DNA of 45,515 bases from Bacteroidota bacterium (GCA_020048645.1 JAIFMG010000071.1:1-45515), one strand, 5' to 3'; positions 33,748-43,128 are shown, numbered from the stretch's first letter. Made by a program: numbers and translations. The notes: generated from the letters alone by a model not told the origin.

Positions 33748-35571
33748 TCAGAAGAGCTCCAGTTCGCCATCGTCCTCCGGGTTGAGCTCGAGGTCGTCGG
33801 CTGTTGGCGGGTCCTCCTGGGTCATTCGTTCGTGGATGAGCCTCTCGCTGTGGACGGTGTAGATCCGCTCCAGGGCGGCGAGGTTCTCGACCCGCTCGGC
33901 GCGGGTGCCCCGCTGCTTGGCCTCCAGCCGCATGTTGATGTCGTTGAGCTCGAGGATGATCTTCTCGATGACCTTTTCGAAGAGGTCGTAGTACCGGACC
34001 TGCTGGACGCAGTTGCGGGTCTCGTCGAAGATGGCGGAGGCGGCCTTGCTGGTGCGCTCGAGCATTTCGAACGCGGTCGCGTTGCTGGTCATGAGGTTGT
34101 TGAGCACGGAGTCGATGCTCTTCTTGAGCATGTTGTCCTCCTTGCTGAGATCGACACGGGCCTGGTAGTCGGCCATGTCCTTCTTCTGCCCCTGGTCGAT
34201 GGCGTAGATTTGGCTTCCGAGGAGCTTTATTTTGAGGTTGGTGGTCTCGACGTCCTTGCAAAGGCCCTTGATCTGCTGGAAGATGCGGGAGGTGCCCGGC
34301 TCGACGCGCTGCGCCTCGAGGAGCTTCTCGACCAGGGCGAGGTATTTGCCGAAGCCTTTGGCGACCTGCTCGACGGCAGGCAGTTGCTTGTCGAGGTGCT
34401 CGATGGCCATGTCGATGGCCTCGACCTCGGCCTTGAGCTTTCCGTTGGCCTGGATGAACTCGAGGACGATTTCCATGGCGTCGTCGAGCTTGTCCTGGAC
34501 CTCCTTGAAGTGGGTCTGCTCGGTCTCGTAGGTGTGGCTGGTGAGCTGGTAGCAGAGGTTTCCGATCTCGTTCATGTCGTCGCCGATGGCGATCATCTTC
34601 TTGGCGATGATGTCGATGGCGTTCTCGTAGTCCTTGTTGGTGTGGATGAGCTGGGCGACCTGGAGGGCGGCCACGTCGCGGATCCGGAGGTAGAGCTGCA
34701 TCTGCCGCTCGGTGGTGTCGTCGGGTTGCACGGCTATCTGTCGGAGCTCGCTGACCAGGTCGTGGTGTATTTTCTGGATGTGCTCCATCTTCTGGCGGAT
34801 GATGTCGTGGTATTGGATCTTGATGATGATCTTGTTGATGTTCTGGGAATAATTTTCGGCCTTTTGCGCGAGCAGGGGGATATGTTTGAGAGCCTCCTCG
34901 TACTTGATGTTGATCAGGTTGATGGCGGAATGGACCTGGAAGAGGATGGTCTCGAGGGAGACGACGTTGACCTCGCGGAGCTCGCGCAGCCTGCCGAGGG
35001 ACTGGCTGAAGGCCAGGCGCAGCCCGTTGAGGGTGTCGTGGAGCTTTGGGAAGACCCTGTCGAGCTCGATGAAGAGGGCGGCGAGCTGCTCGTCGGCCTC
35101 GCGCATGGGCTCTTCTTCGAGCGAGAGGCTGGCCTTGAGGTGGAGGTTGCTCTGCAAGAACTTGAGGGTCATGAGGTTCTGCCGGAAGTTCTTCAGGGGC
35201 ACGAACATGAGGCTCAGGCGCGTGAGGATGCTCTCGAGGGCGTGCGTGCTGCGCGAGACCTGCTGCTCGAAGACCTCGACGAGCTTGCGGGCCTGGGCGT
35301 AGAAGAGCTTGAGGGTCTCGTTCAGGTCGCTGTACTCCTTGCCGGAGATGATCTTCACGATGCTGTCGGCGTCGGAGGAGATCTGCCGGTTCTCCTTGTG
35401 GTAGCGCTTCATCTGGGCGGTGAAGTTCATGAAGTCCTCGGACGAGCAGGCTTGCAGCTCGTTGATCTTTTCGTCGATCGAGCTCAGCTTGGCGATGACT
35501 TCCTCGATGGTGAAGGCATCGAGCAGGGGCTGGCGTTCTAGGGATGCGTCGTTGGGGTCCATGAGGTCCAT
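33748..35571 (-). CDS. Coiled-coil protein with duplicated CheZ-like motif, divergent from the che operon
   Basis: This 607-residue soluble protein is almost entirely helical. A QYHDIIRQKMEHIQ motif near D256-x3-Q260 resembles the catalytic D-x3-Q of CheZ phosphatases and the Q-F-H-D-x-x-R-Q segment of some MCP-like proteins. A second, diverged copy, VRYYDLFEKVIEKI, has D529-x3-K533. Each copy follows a helical stretch of about 50-90 residues, suggesting two similar modules. Other parts are coiled-coil (17-60, 280-420), with an acidic tail (TADDLELNPEDDGELELF). No membrane helix, signal peptide, HAMP or MCP signalling hairpin is present. The gene lies 151 bases from a five-gene chemosensory operon, facing away. 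It may dephosphorylate a receiver or scaffold the array; function is unproven. Confidence 0.7.
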   Translation of the reverse strand: MDLMDPNDASLERQPLLDAFTIEEVIAKLSSIDEKINELQACSSEDFMNFTAQMKRYHKENRQISSDADSIVKIISGKEYSDLNETLKLFYAQARKLVEVFEQQVSRSTHALESILTRLSLMFVPLKNFRQNLMTLKFLQSNLHLKASLSLEEEPMREADEQLAALFIELDRVFPKLHDTLNGLRLAFSQSLGRLRELREVNVVSLETILFQVHSAINLINIKYEEALKHIPLLAQKAENYSQNINKIIIKIQYHDIIRQKMEHIQKIHHDLVSELRQIAVQPDDTTERQMQLYLRIRDVAALQVAQLIHTNKDYENAIDIIAKKMIAIGDDMNEIGNLCYQLTSHTYETEQTHFKEVQDKLDDAMEIVLEFIQANGKLKAEVEAIDMAIEHLDKQLPAVEQVAKGFGKYLALVEKLLEAQRVEPGTSRIFQQIKGLCKDVETTNLKIKLLGSQIYAIDQGQKKDMADYQARVDLSKEDNMLKKSIDSVLNNLMTSNATAFEMLERTSKAASAIFDETRNCVQQVRYYDLFEKVIEKIILELNDINMRLEAKQRGTRAERVENLAALERIYTVHSERLIHERMTQEDPPTADDLELNPEDDGELELF

Positions 35572-35722
35572 GTTTTGATTAAAGATAATAAAGTTTTGGC
35601 TACGCGCATATTCCCGGAATTTCGTTTTAGGATTGCCCTATTTCCAAAAAGTGCCCAAACGAGAAATAAGAATTGGTCGGACTAGGTTTTATTAGTAAAT
35701 TAGTTAGCCCAGCCAGGCCAAA

Positions 35723-36139
35723 ATGCAACACCAGGAAATGACAACAACATTCAAATCGACTATGGGACAGAAGAAGATCTTAGTTGTGGATGATATCTTC
35801 ATCAACCGCATCTTGCTGACCGAGATCCTCATGGACCTGAACATGCCCTATGAGGAGGCCTCGAACGGCGAGGAGGCCATTGACCGCCTGAAGGCCGATT
35901 CCAGCATTTTTTTGGTGCTGATGGACATCGAGATGCCGGTGATGAACGGCTTCGAGGCCACGACGCACATCCGCGAGAAGTTCTCCGAGCCCCTGCGTTC
36001 GATTCCGGTGGTGGCCATCACGGCGCACGACCCCAACACCTTCGCCGGCGAGTTCGAGGGGGCGGGCTTCAACGACATGATCACGAAGCCCTACACCATG
36101 CTCAAAATCGAGAGGATGCTACGAAAATACCAGAAATAA
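35723..36139 (+). CDS. Stand-alone response-regulator receiver 1 of the chemosensory operon
   Basis: This 138-residue single-domain receiver has acidic pair V-V-D-D (residues 23-24 from the first ATG), phosphoacceptor D68 in LVLMDIEMPVMNG, the ITAHD switch Thr, and Lys in TKPY. Possible starts are 35723, 35738 and 35762; the last (MGQKKILVVDD) is the most family-like, while the first adds 13 residues. There is no output domain, so it likely signals by docking to a motor, pilus or other target. It is the first gene of the run receiver-CheY-CheA-CheW-MCP (gaps 16, 73, 12 and 22 bases). Upstream (35572-35722) no clear TAnnTTTG element was found. Confidence 0.88.
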   Translation: MQHQEMTTTFKSTMGQKKILVVDDIFINRILLTEILMDLNMPYEEASNGEEAIDRLKADSSIFLVLMDIEMPVMNGFEATTHIREKFSEPLRSIPVVAITAHDPNTFAGEFEGAGFNDMITKPYTMLKIERMLRKYQK

Positions 36140-36155
36140 CCTGAAACCTACCAAC

Positions 36156-36521
36156 ATGTCAAAGACAGTGCTTATAGTGGACGATTCCGAGAGCATTCGC
36201 GAGGCGGTCTCCTTCGCTTTGGAAGAGGCAGGACACAACGTATTCAAGGCCATCAACGGGGTCGACGCGCTGACCTACCTCGATGGACGCGAAATCAACG
36301 CGATGATCACGGACCTGCACATGCCCTTGATGAATGGGATCCAGTTGATCCGAAAGGTTCGCACGATGGAGGCCTACGCCAAGATCCCCATCCTGTTCCT
36401 GACCACGGAGTCGCAGCAAGAGATGAAGCTGGAGGCCAAGGCCGCCGGCGCGACGGGATGGGTCATCAAGCCCTTCGTGCCAGAAAAAATCCTCGCCGCC
36501 CTGGCCAAGCTCGTCCGCTAG
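36156..36521 (+). CDS. CheY-like receiver 2
   Basis: This 121-residue single-domain receiver has D9 and D10 (LIVDDS), phosphoacceptor D53 (MITDLHMPLMNG), switch Thr83 or Thr84 (FLTTES) and Lys105 (VIKPF). It closely fits the CheY consensus and lacks any effector domain. Two receivers of one CheA may divide roles, one acting as the output and the other as a phosphate sink; that is inference. It begins 16 bases after the first receiver. Confidence 0.93.
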   Translation: MSKTVLIVDDSESIREAVSFALEEAGHNVFKAINGVDALTYLDGREINAMITDLHMPLMNGIQLIRKVRTMEAYAKIPILFLTTESQQEMKLEAKAAGATGWVIKPFVPEKILAALAKLVR

Positions 36522-36594
36522 CCGGCCAGCGAGCTCCGGCCCGGCCGCCCCGCCCCCGGCCAGAATCCCCAACGCCCCAAAGCCCAAAGCCCAC

Positions 36595-38727
36595 ATGGAA
36601 AATTTCCGACTCAAGTTCATCGAAGAAGCCAACGACCTGCTGCTGGAGCTGGAGGACGCCCTGCTGCTGCTCGAGAAGAAGCCCGACGACCATCCGCTGC
36701 TCGAGAGGGTCTTCCGCGTCATGCACTCCCTCAAGGGAAGCGGTGCCATGTTCGGCTTCGAGCGGATCAGCGAGTTCACCCACCACCTCGAGTCCATCTA
36801 CGACCTGGTGCGCAACCACGAGCTGCCCATGTCCGAGGAGCTCTTCAACATCACGCTCCAGTCCGTGGACCACATCAAGCTGCTGCTCGAGCTGGGCGAC
36901 GACCTGCCCCTGGACCGCGCCCAGGAGCACCTGGCCTTCAGCAGTAAGATACACGACTTCGCCCTTTCGGCCACCCGCGAGCTCGCGCCCGAGAAGGACC
37001 AGGCGGCCAAGGAGGCCAAGCCCAGGCCCGCGCCCAAGCAGGGGGCCGAGGTCTTCCGCATCTTCTTCAAGCCCAAGGCCGAGGTCTTCAACAACGGCAC
37101 CAACCCCATCTTCCTGATCGACGAGCTCTCCGAGCTGGGCTCGGTCTGGGCCAACTTCTACCACAGCCGCGTGCCCGCCCTCGAGGCCCTCGATACCGAC
37201 AAGTGCCTCAGCCACTGGGAGCTGCTGGTCGAGACCACCGAGAGCCGCAACGCCCTGGCCGACGTGTTCATCTTCGTGGAGGACGACAGCGAGCTCGAGA
37301 TCCTGCCCCTGGGCCACGGGCCGCTCTTCCACCGCGAGGACCTCAAGCGCGTCTTCCTCGAGCATGGCCTCCGGCAGGAGCCCGTGGACTGGGAGGCCTT
37401 CGAGAAGGCCATCGCCGGGACGCCGCCCGCCAAGCCCGCAGAGCCGCCCGCCGCCCGCCGCCCGGCCCAGGCCGCTTGGCACCCGGGAGCGCAGCTCGAG
37501 AACCCCGCCAGCGACCTGGCCCTCCGGCTTGAGCAGGTCCGGAACGAACAGGCCAGCGACGCCGGCAACCAGAAGGCCATCTCGACCATACGCGTCTCGT
37601 CCGACAAGCTCGACCAGCTCATGAACCTGGTCAGCGAGCTGGTGACCACCCAGGCCCGCCTGAGCCTGCACTCCGAGCAGAGCCAGGACAACGAGCTGAT
37701 GGCCATCTCCGAAGAAATGGCCAAGCTCTCGCGCCAGCTCCGCGACAACGCCTTCGACATCTGCCTGATCCCCATCGAAAGCATGCTCACCCGCTTCAAG
37801 CGCCTGATAAGGGACCTCTCGACCGAGATGGGCAAGGAGATAGAGTTCGTGACCATCGGCACCGAGACCGAGCTCGACAAGAGCATCATCGAGAACCTGG
37901 TGGACCCCATCCTGCACATCATCCGCAACAGCATCGACCACGGCATCGAGCCCGTGGAGCAGCGCCTCGCGGCCGGCAAGCCCGAGAAGGGCCACATCAC
38001 CCTGCGCGCCTTCTACTCGGGCACGACCGTCAACATCGAGATCAGCGACGACGGCCGGGGCATCGACCCCGAGCTGATCCGCCTGAAGGCCGTCGAGAAG
38101 GGGCTTGTCGCGCCCGACGCCCAGCTCAGCAAGGAGCGGATCCTCTTGCTGGTCTTCGCCCCGGGCCTCTCGACGGCCCAGAAGGTAACGGACGTCTCGG
38201 GCCGAGGCGTGGGCATGGACGTGGTCATGCGCAAGATCACCGAGATACGCGGCGAGGTCAGCATCCGCTCCGACATGGGCGTGGGCACCACCATGCTCAT
38301 CCGCCTGCCCCTGACCCTGTCCATCATCGACGGGCTGCTCGTGCGCGTCGGGCCGACCAACTTCGTCCTGCCGCTGTCGGTGGTCAACAAGATCTACGAG
38401 GTGCCGCACGCGGCCGTCCGAAAGGCCTTCAACAACATCACCGTGCTCGACGGCCGGCAGATGCCTTTCCTGTACCTCAAGGAGGAGTTCGACATGGACC
38501 TGGCCACCTCGCCCGAGCGCGAGCAGGTTGTCGTGGTGCAGCACGAGGAGCGCGAGATGGGGCTCGTGGTGGACCTGGTCGTGGGCGAGTACCAGGCCGT
38601 GCTCAAGCCGCTGGGCAAGTACTTCAAGGGACTGGACATCCTCTCCGGGGCAACCATCCTGGGCGACGGGACCGTGGCCCTGGTCATGGACACCAACCGC
38701 ATCATCAAGGAATTTTCGAACCGATAA
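36595..38727 (+). CDS. cheA: Chemotaxis histidine kinase CheA
   Basis: This 710-residue kinase has all CheA domains. P1: phosphorylated His44 in RVMHSLKGSGAMFGF. A region at about 155-240 opens VFRIFFKPKAEVFNNGTNPI, a P2-like receiver-docking or regulatory fold. P3: dimerisation helices STIRVSSDKLDQLMNLVSEL (about 325). P4: ATP site with IRNSIDHGIEPVEQR, SDDGRGIDPELI, GRGVGMDVVMR and a G2-type GTTMLIRLPLT. P5: CheW-like (about 580-705, LPLSVVNKIYEVPHAAVR). It phosphorylates the two receivers in response to the MCP. The A+P-rich linker at 280-310 is unlike the rest. The gene is strongly G/C at third positions. CheA names the function; the class (motility or pilus type) is not determined. Confidence 0.96.
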   Translation: MENFRLKFIEEANDLLLELEDALLLLEKKPDDHPLLERVFRVMHSLKGSGAMFGFERISEFTHHLESIYDLVRNHELPMSEELFNITLQSVDHIKLLLELGDDLPLDRAQEHLAFSSKIHDFALSATRELAPEKDQAAKEAKPRPAPKQGAEVFRIFFKPKAEVFNNGTNPIFLIDELSELGSVWANFYHSRVPALEALDTDKCLSHWELLVETTESRNALADVFIFVEDDSELEILPLGHGPLFHREDLKRVFLEHGLRQEPVDWEAFEKAIAGTPPAKPAEPPAARRPAQAAWHPGAQLENPASDLALRLEQVRNEQASDAGNQKAISTIRVSSDKLDQLMNLVSELVTTQARLSLHSEQSQDNELMAISEEMAKLSRQLRDNAFDICLIPIESMLTRFKRLIRDLSTEMGKEIEFVTIGTETELDKSIIENLVDPILHIIRNSIDHGIEPVEQRLAAGKPEKGHITLRAFYSGTTVNIEISDDGRGIDPELIRLKAVEKGLVAPDAQLSKERILLLVFAPGLSTAQKVTDVSGRGVGMDVVMRKITEIRGEVSIRSDMGVGTTMLIRLPLTLSIIDGLLVRVGPTNFVLPLSVVNKIYEVPHAAVRKAFNNITVLDGRQMPFLYLKEEFDMDLATSPEREQVVVVQHEEREMGLVVDLVVGEYQAVLKPLGKYFKGLDILSGATILGDGTVALVMDTNRIIKEFSNR

Positions 38728-38739
38728 ACGACAAACCCG

Positions 38740-39243
38740 ATGGAAACTGAAAAAAAGTCCTCGCAGGTCAACTCCTACCTTTCCTTCAAGCTCGGCGACG
38801 AGCTTTTCGCCGCGCACGTCAACAAGGTGCTCAACATCTTGGAGCTGGTCAAGATAACGCAAGTGCCCAAGGCGCCCGACTACATGAAGGGGGTCATCAA
38901 CCTCCGGGGCAACGTCCTGCCGGTCATCGACACCCGGGTCAAGTTCGGCATGAGCCCCACGCAGTTCACCAAGAACACCTGCATCCTGGTGCTGAGCATC
39001 CGCATCGACGGCGAGAGCGTGGACCTGGGCGCCCTGGTGGACTCGGTGCAGGAAGTGCTTGAGGTGGAGGATGCCAACATCCAGCCCTCGCCCAGCATCG
39101 GCAGCAAGTACAAGTCCGAGTTCATCATCGGCATGATGAAGGTCAAGGAGCTGTTCATCATGCTGCTCGACATGGACCGCGTCTTCTCATCGGAGGAGCT
39201 TGTGATGCTGCAGGCCCACCAAGACCTGGAACCTGAGTCCTGA
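38740..39243 (+). CDS. cheW: Chemotaxis coupling protein CheW
   Basis: This 167-residue protein couples the receptor to CheA. Typical segments are [22 protein letters not shown] (12-33), [23 protein letters not shown] (44-66, with the conserved N-L-R-G) and [20 protein letters not shown]. It begins 12 bases after cheA and ends 22 bases before the MCP. Only one CheW is present. Length is normal. Confidence 0.95.
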   Translation: METEKKSSQVNSYLSFKLGDELFAAHVNKVLNILELVKITQVPKAPDYMKGVINLRGNVLPVIDTRVKFGMSPTQFTKNTCILVLSIRIDGESVDLGALVDSVQEVLEVEDANIQPSPSIGSKYKSEFIIGMMKVKELFIMLLDMDRVFSSEELVMLQAHQDLEPES

Positions 39244-39265
39244 AACCCAAATACCCCCCTTAGCC

Positions 39266-41302
39266 ATGAACTTCCAAGACCTCAAAATAGGGACCAAGCT
39301 GTCCGTGGGATTCGGCGCCCTGATCGCCATCGCCATCACCCTGGGGCTGCTGGCCGTCTTCAACATGTCCAAAATGCGCCAGGAATCCACCATCATCGAT
39401 GAGGAGTTCCTGTCCGAGCTGGACATCGCTTCAGACATGCTGCTTTCCATCCAGGAGGTCGCCCAGCAGATGACCGCCTACAACATCAGCGAGGACCCCC
39501 AGTACAGGCGACTGGGCGAAAAGGGCTTTTCGGACTTCAAGAACTTCGCCAGCCAGGCGCAGGCGCTCGCCCAGCGCGCCGAGAACCTGCCCCAACTGCA
39601 GGCTTCCCTCAACGACATCCTCGCGCAGGCCGCCACCATCGAGAGCCTGATGGCCGACGCGGCCAGCCAGCTCGCCAACATCAACCAGAACCGACAGGGC
39701 ATGGACCAGAGCGCCACCTTCTACATGGACAACGCCCACTCCTTGCTGAACGTGCAGAACCAGAACATGGCCGAGGAGCTGGCAAGGGGAGGCACCGACG
39801 CCTCCCGGCTCGAGAAGATCATCCTCATCAACAACATCATCGACATCGGCAACGAGGTCCGGGTCGCCAACTTCAAGGCCCAGGCCACCCGCGACGTGGC
39901 GGCCCTGAAGGCGGCCTTGGGCAAGTTCGAGCAGATGAACCAGTACTTCGCGCAGCTCAAGCCGCTTGTCATCTCCGCGCAGAACATTGCCGAGCTTGAA
40001 AAAACCCAGGCCGCGGCTGTCGGGTACAGCACCGCGATGGTCGCCTTCGCCGCCAACTACGAGGCCCTCCAGGCTTCCAACAAGGAGTTCAACACCGCCA
40101 TCGACCAGATCAAGAACACCGTCGCGGCCCTGAACCAGGCCGCCATCTCCGAGACGCAGGCCATATCGAAGTCCAACATCTCCCTGATCGATTCCTCCAA
40201 CGCCATCATGCTCGTGGGCCTGACCCTCGCGGCCATCTTCGGCTTCTTCCTGGCCTACGTCATCACCCGCTCCATCAACCAGCCCCTCCAGGAGGGAGTC
40301 GTCTTCGCCACCCGCCTGGCCGAGGGCGACCTCACGGCCAAGCTCGACACCGCCCGCAAGGACGAGATCGGCGACCTGGCCAAGGCCATGACCCGCATGG
40401 TGGACAAGCTCCGCGACATCATCACCAACGTCAAGCAGAGCGCCGAGAACATCTCTTCGGCCGGCTCGCAGATGAGCGCCAAGTCGCAGCAGGTCTCGCA
40501 AGGGGCCAACGAGCAGGCCTCTTCCACCGAGGAGGTCTCCTCCTCGATGGAGCAGATGTCGTCCAACATCCAGCAGAACACCGACAACGCCCAGCAGACC
40601 CAGCGCATCGCCCAGAAGGCCGCGCAGGACATCAAGACCAGCAGCGACAACGTCAACCGCACCGTCTCTTCCATGCGCACCATCGCCGAGAAGATCTCCA
40701 TCATCAACGAGATCGCCTTCCAGACCAACATCCTGGCCCTGAACGCCGCCGTCGAGGCCGCCCGCGCCGGCGAGCACGGCAAGGGATTCGCCGTGGTGGC
40801 CGCCGAGGTGCGCAAGCTCGCCGAGCGCAGCCAGAACGCCGCCGCCGAGATCGACGAGCTCTCGCGCAACAGCGTGGACATCGCCGAGACCTCCGGCAAG
40901 CTGCTCGAGAACGTCGTGCCTGACATCCTCAAGACCGCCAGCCTCGTCCAGGAGATCGCCGCCGCCAGCCTCGAGCAGAACTCCGGCGCAGGGCAGATCA
41001 ACAACGCCATCCAGCAGCTCAACCAGGTGACGCAGCAGAACGCCGCCGCCGCCGAGGAAATGGCCACCAGCAGCGAGGAGCTTTCCAGCCAGGCCGAGCA
41101 GCTCTCCGACGTCATGTCGTTCTTCAACCTCGGCAACGAGGCCGTCCGAAGCCGCGCCGCCAGCCGCAAGCCCAAGGCCAGGGCCATCGCCCACCAGCCC
41201 GTCCAGCACATCGTCTTCGCCGGGAACAAGTCCAAGGCCAAGTCCGCCGGCATCGACATCGACCTCTCGGAGGCACACGACGACGAGTACGAACGCTTCT
41301 GA
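39266..41302 (+). CDS. Methyl-accepting chemotaxis receptor
   Basis: This 678-residue inner-membrane receptor has helix 1 at about 11-33 ([20 protein letters not shown]), a long extracytoplasmic sensor of about 275 residues that is helical and Gln-rich (fits a helical bimodular type), helix 2 at about 312-334 ([20 protein letters not shown]), HAMP (about 335-390), and the cytoplasmic signalling hairpin with tip [41 protein letters not shown]. Its end is [11 protein letters not shown], so no C-terminal CheR-docking pentapeptide is seen. With cheR and cheB absent from this locus, methylation may rely on enzymes elsewhere or be lacking. It is the last gene before a strong terminator. The ligand is unknown. 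Confidence 0.94.
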   Translation: MNFQDLKIGTKLSVGFGALIAIAITLGLLAVFNMSKMRQESTIIDEEFLSELDIASDMLLSIQEVAQQMTAYNISEDPQYRRLGEKGFSDFKNFASQAQALAQRAENLPQLQASLNDILAQAATIESLMADAASQLANINQNRQGMDQSATFYMDNAHSLLNVQNQNMAEELARGGTDASRLEKIILINNIIDIGNEVRVANFKAQATRDVAALKAALGKFEQMNQYFAQLKPLVISAQNIAELEKTQAAAVGYSTAMVAFAANYEALQASNKEFNTAIDQIKNTVAALNQAAISETQAISKSNISLIDSSNAIMLVGLTLAAIFGFFLAYVITRSINQPLQEGVVFATRLAEGDLTAKLDTARKDEIGDLAKAMTRMVDKLRDIITNVKQSAENISSAGSQMSAKSQQVSQGANEQASSTEEVSSSMEQMSSNIQQNTDNAQQTQRIAQKAAQDIKTSSDNVNRTVSSMRTIAEKISIINEIAFQTNILALNAAVEAARAGEHGKGFAVVAAEVRKLAERSQNAAAEIDELSRNSVDIAETSGKLLENVVPDILKTASLVQEIAAASLEQNSGAGQINNAIQQLNQVTQQNAAAAEEMATSSEELSSQAEQLSDVMSFFNLGNEAVRSRAASRKPKARAIAHQPVQHIVFAGNKSKAKSAGIDIDLSEAHDDEYERF

Positions 41303-41331
41303 TCCACACGCGGACCTCGCCCACACAAAAA

Positions 41332-41362
41332 GAAGGCGGCCCATGCGCATGGGCCGCCTTTC
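41332..41362 (+). terminator. Terminator of the chemosensory operon
   Basis: A near-perfect palindrome GAAGGCGGCCCATGC/GCATGGGCCGCCTTTC, followed by TTTT, lies 30 bases after the MCP stop codon. It closes the five-gene operon. Confidence 0.9.
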
Positions 41363-41454
41363 TTTTCGCGAAATGCGAAGACGTGTGAATTGTCATGCCA
41401 TTTGCGTTCCGAGGGAGGGGGAATATCCCAAGCAACAGCGTCCGATGCCAAGTC

Positions 41455-41560
41455 GCTTTCAAACGTGATGGATTGCCTGGATGCCTCGCCCAACCCCGAA
41501 GGGGTGCAATGATTGTGGAAATCGGATCCAGGCCAAAGAAGAGAACCCCTTCGGGGTTCG
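41455..41560. repeat. Dispersed intergenic repeat (copy 2)
   Basis: This copy of the repeat at 8050-8215 starts near GTGATGGATTGCCTGGATGC and has AACCCCGAAGGGGTG at 41492 and a mirrored AACCCCTTCGGGGTT at about 41544. Between them it reads ATTGTGGAAATCGGATCCAG, matching copy 1 except for a few bases. Only one forward unit is present here, versus four in copy 1. It fills the gap before the DnaQ/GIY-YIG gene; the remainder of 41363-41454 shows nothing else. Confidence 0.85.
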
Positions 41561-41660
41561 CCCGGAATCCAGGGAACCGCGAAGCCGCATGGATTGGAAG
41601 CCAGAAAGGGAGTCGCGGGCAGGACCTCGCCCCCCGCGCCCACCGATCGCCAAAATGGCC

Positions 41661-41668
41661 TACCTTTG
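41661..41668 (+). promoter_or_regulatory. -7 promoter element for the DnaQ/GIY-YIG gene
   Basis: TACCTTTG is a perfect TAnnTTTG match, 18 bases before the TTG start of the gene at 41687. It falls inside the longer possible frame, which supports the TTG start. No -33 TTTG at the exact distance was found. Confidence 0.55.
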
Positions 41669-41686
41669 GCGACAAAAGCCGGAAAC

Positions 41687-43066
41687 TTGTACGCCATCAT
41701 CGACATCGAGACCACCGGGGGCAACCCCAAGCGGGGCGACCGCATCACCGAGATCGCCATCTTCATCCACGACGGCCAGCGCGTGGTGGACCAGTTCGTC
41801 AGCCTGGTCAACCCCGAGCGGATGATCCCGGCCTTCATCACGGGCCTGACGGGCATCTCGAACGAGATGGTCGAGGACGCGCCGAAGTTCCAGCAGATCG
41901 CGCGGCGCGTCGTCGAGCTCACGCAGGGCTGCGTCTTCGTGGCGCACAACGTGAGCTTCGACTACGGCTTCGTGGCCGAGGAGTTCCGCTCGCTGGGCTA
42001 CGACTTCCGGCGCGACCAGCTCTGCACGGTGCGGCTCTCGCGCAAGCTCTTCCCCTGCCACGCCAGCTACAGCCTGGGCAAGCTCTGCGCCGACCTGCGC
42101 ATCCCCCTGTCGGACCGGCACCGCGCCGCTGGCGACGCCCTGGCCACGGTGGCCCTGTTCGAGCGCCTGCTGGCCCGCGAGGGCGAGCTGGGCGTGGCCA
42201 AGGGCACGGCGCCCGCCATCGGCCTCCAGCCCCAGAAGGACTGGCATCCGGACCTCGACCCCAAGGACGTCGCCGCCCTGCCCAGCACCACGGGCGTCTA
42301 TTACTTCTACGACCAGGACGGCGAGCTCATCTACGTGGGCAAGAGCAAGGACATCAAGAAGCGCGTGCTCAGCCACCTGGCCAGCAAGGCCGGCCAGAAG
42401 GCCCTGGAGATGAAGGCCCGCGTGGCGGCCATCACCTGCGAGGAGACGGGCAGCGAGCTGGTGGCCCTGCTGCTCGAGTCGGACCAGATCAAGCGCCACA
42501 AGCCGCTCTACAACCGGGCCCAGCGCCGGAGCCTCTACAACTTCGGCCTGTTCGACCACTACGACCAGCGCGGCTACCACTGCCTCTCGGTGCGGAAGAT
42601 ACAGGGCCAGCAGATGCCCCTGACGGCCTTCGGCGAGCTGCGCGAGGGCCGCGAGAAGCTGGAGCGCTGGGCCCGCGAGCTCCAGCTCTGCCAGAAGCTC
42701 TGCGGCCTGTTCGAGAGCGGAGGGGCCTGCTTCGACCTCCAGGTGCGCCAGTGCAAGGGCGCCTGCGTGGGCCAGGAGGCGCCCGAGGAGTACAACGCCC
42801 GCGTGGACAAGCTGCTGGCCCGGCTGGCCTTCGCGCGCCAGGATTTCCTGGTGGTCGAAAAGGGCCGCGACCTGCGCGAGCTGGCCGTGGTGCTGGTGCG
42901 GGGCGGGCGCTACGTCGGCTTCGGGTTCATCCAGCTTTTCGAGGCCCACAGCGACCCGGAGCTGCTGGCCGACTGCGTGAAGCCTTATCCCGACAACCAG
43001 GACGTGCGCCGCATCATCGCCGGGCACCTGCTGCGCGCACCCGAGGCCCGCGTGGTGCCGCTCTGA
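41687..43066 (+). CDS. DnaQ-type 3'-5' exonuclease fused to a UvrC-like GIY-YIG nuclease
   Basis: This 459-residue protein starts at TTG (MYAIIDIETTGG), the usual family opening; no ATG is available and upstream residues read through a repeat. Residues 1-165 are a DEDDh exonuclease: D6 and E8, D92 in HNVSFDYGF, H145 and D150 in HRAAGDAL. Residues about 203-285 are a GIY-YIG domain (GVYYFYDQDGELIYVGKS and the KDIKKRVLSH Arg). Cys-rich C-terminus: C-x3-L-C, A-C-F and C-K-G-A-C (about 335-365), as in UvrC homologues. The fusion of an epsilon-like exonuclease with a UvrC-type nuclease is known in this phylum and in actinobacteria. A DNA-repair role is likely. It lacks the UvrB-binding and RNase H-like C-terminal domain of UvrC. 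Confidence 0.88.
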   Translation: MYAIIDIETTGGNPKRGDRITEIAIFIHDGQRVVDQFVSLVNPERMIPAFITGLTGISNEMVEDAPKFQQIARRVVELTQGCVFVAHNVSFDYGFVAEEFRSLGYDFRRDQLCTVRLSRKLFPCHASYSLGKLCADLRIPLSDRHRAAGDALATVALFERLLAREGELGVAKGTAPAIGLQPQKDWHPDLDPKDVAALPSTTGVYYFYDQDGELIYVGKSKDIKKRVLSHLASKAGQKALEMKARVAAITCEETGSELVALLLESDQIKRHKPLYNRAQRRSLYNFGLFDHYDQRGYHCLSVRKIQGQQMPLTAFGELREGREKLERWARELQLCQKLCGLFESGGACFDLQVRQCKGACVGQEAPEEYNARVDKLLARLAFARQDFLVVEKGRDLRELAVVLVRGGRYVGFGFIQLFEAHSDPELLADCVKPYPDNQDVRRIIAGHLLRAPEARVVPL

Positions 43067-43128
43067 TCAGAAACGTTCTGAATAGCGCCCAGCGCGGCCG
43101 CCCTGGGCCAGCCTAGGGCGGAATAGCC

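Noticed and set aside
36466-38862. Long minus-strand open frame opposite cheA
   Set aside because: The cheA frame shows all CheA domains in order; the antisense frame is V/L/E/D-rich with no motif and spans cheA, intergenic and cheW sequence.
39431-41350. Long minus-strand open frame opposite the MCP
   Set aside because: The MCP frame has clear membrane helices, HAMP and signalling tip. The antisense frame is repetitive in V, G, L and D, typical of a shadow at high GC3.
41395-43116. Second plus-strand frame overlapping the DnaQ/GIY-YIG gene
   Set aside because: It is low-complexity (R, P, G, A) and lacks motifs; the other frame carries both nuclease active sites.
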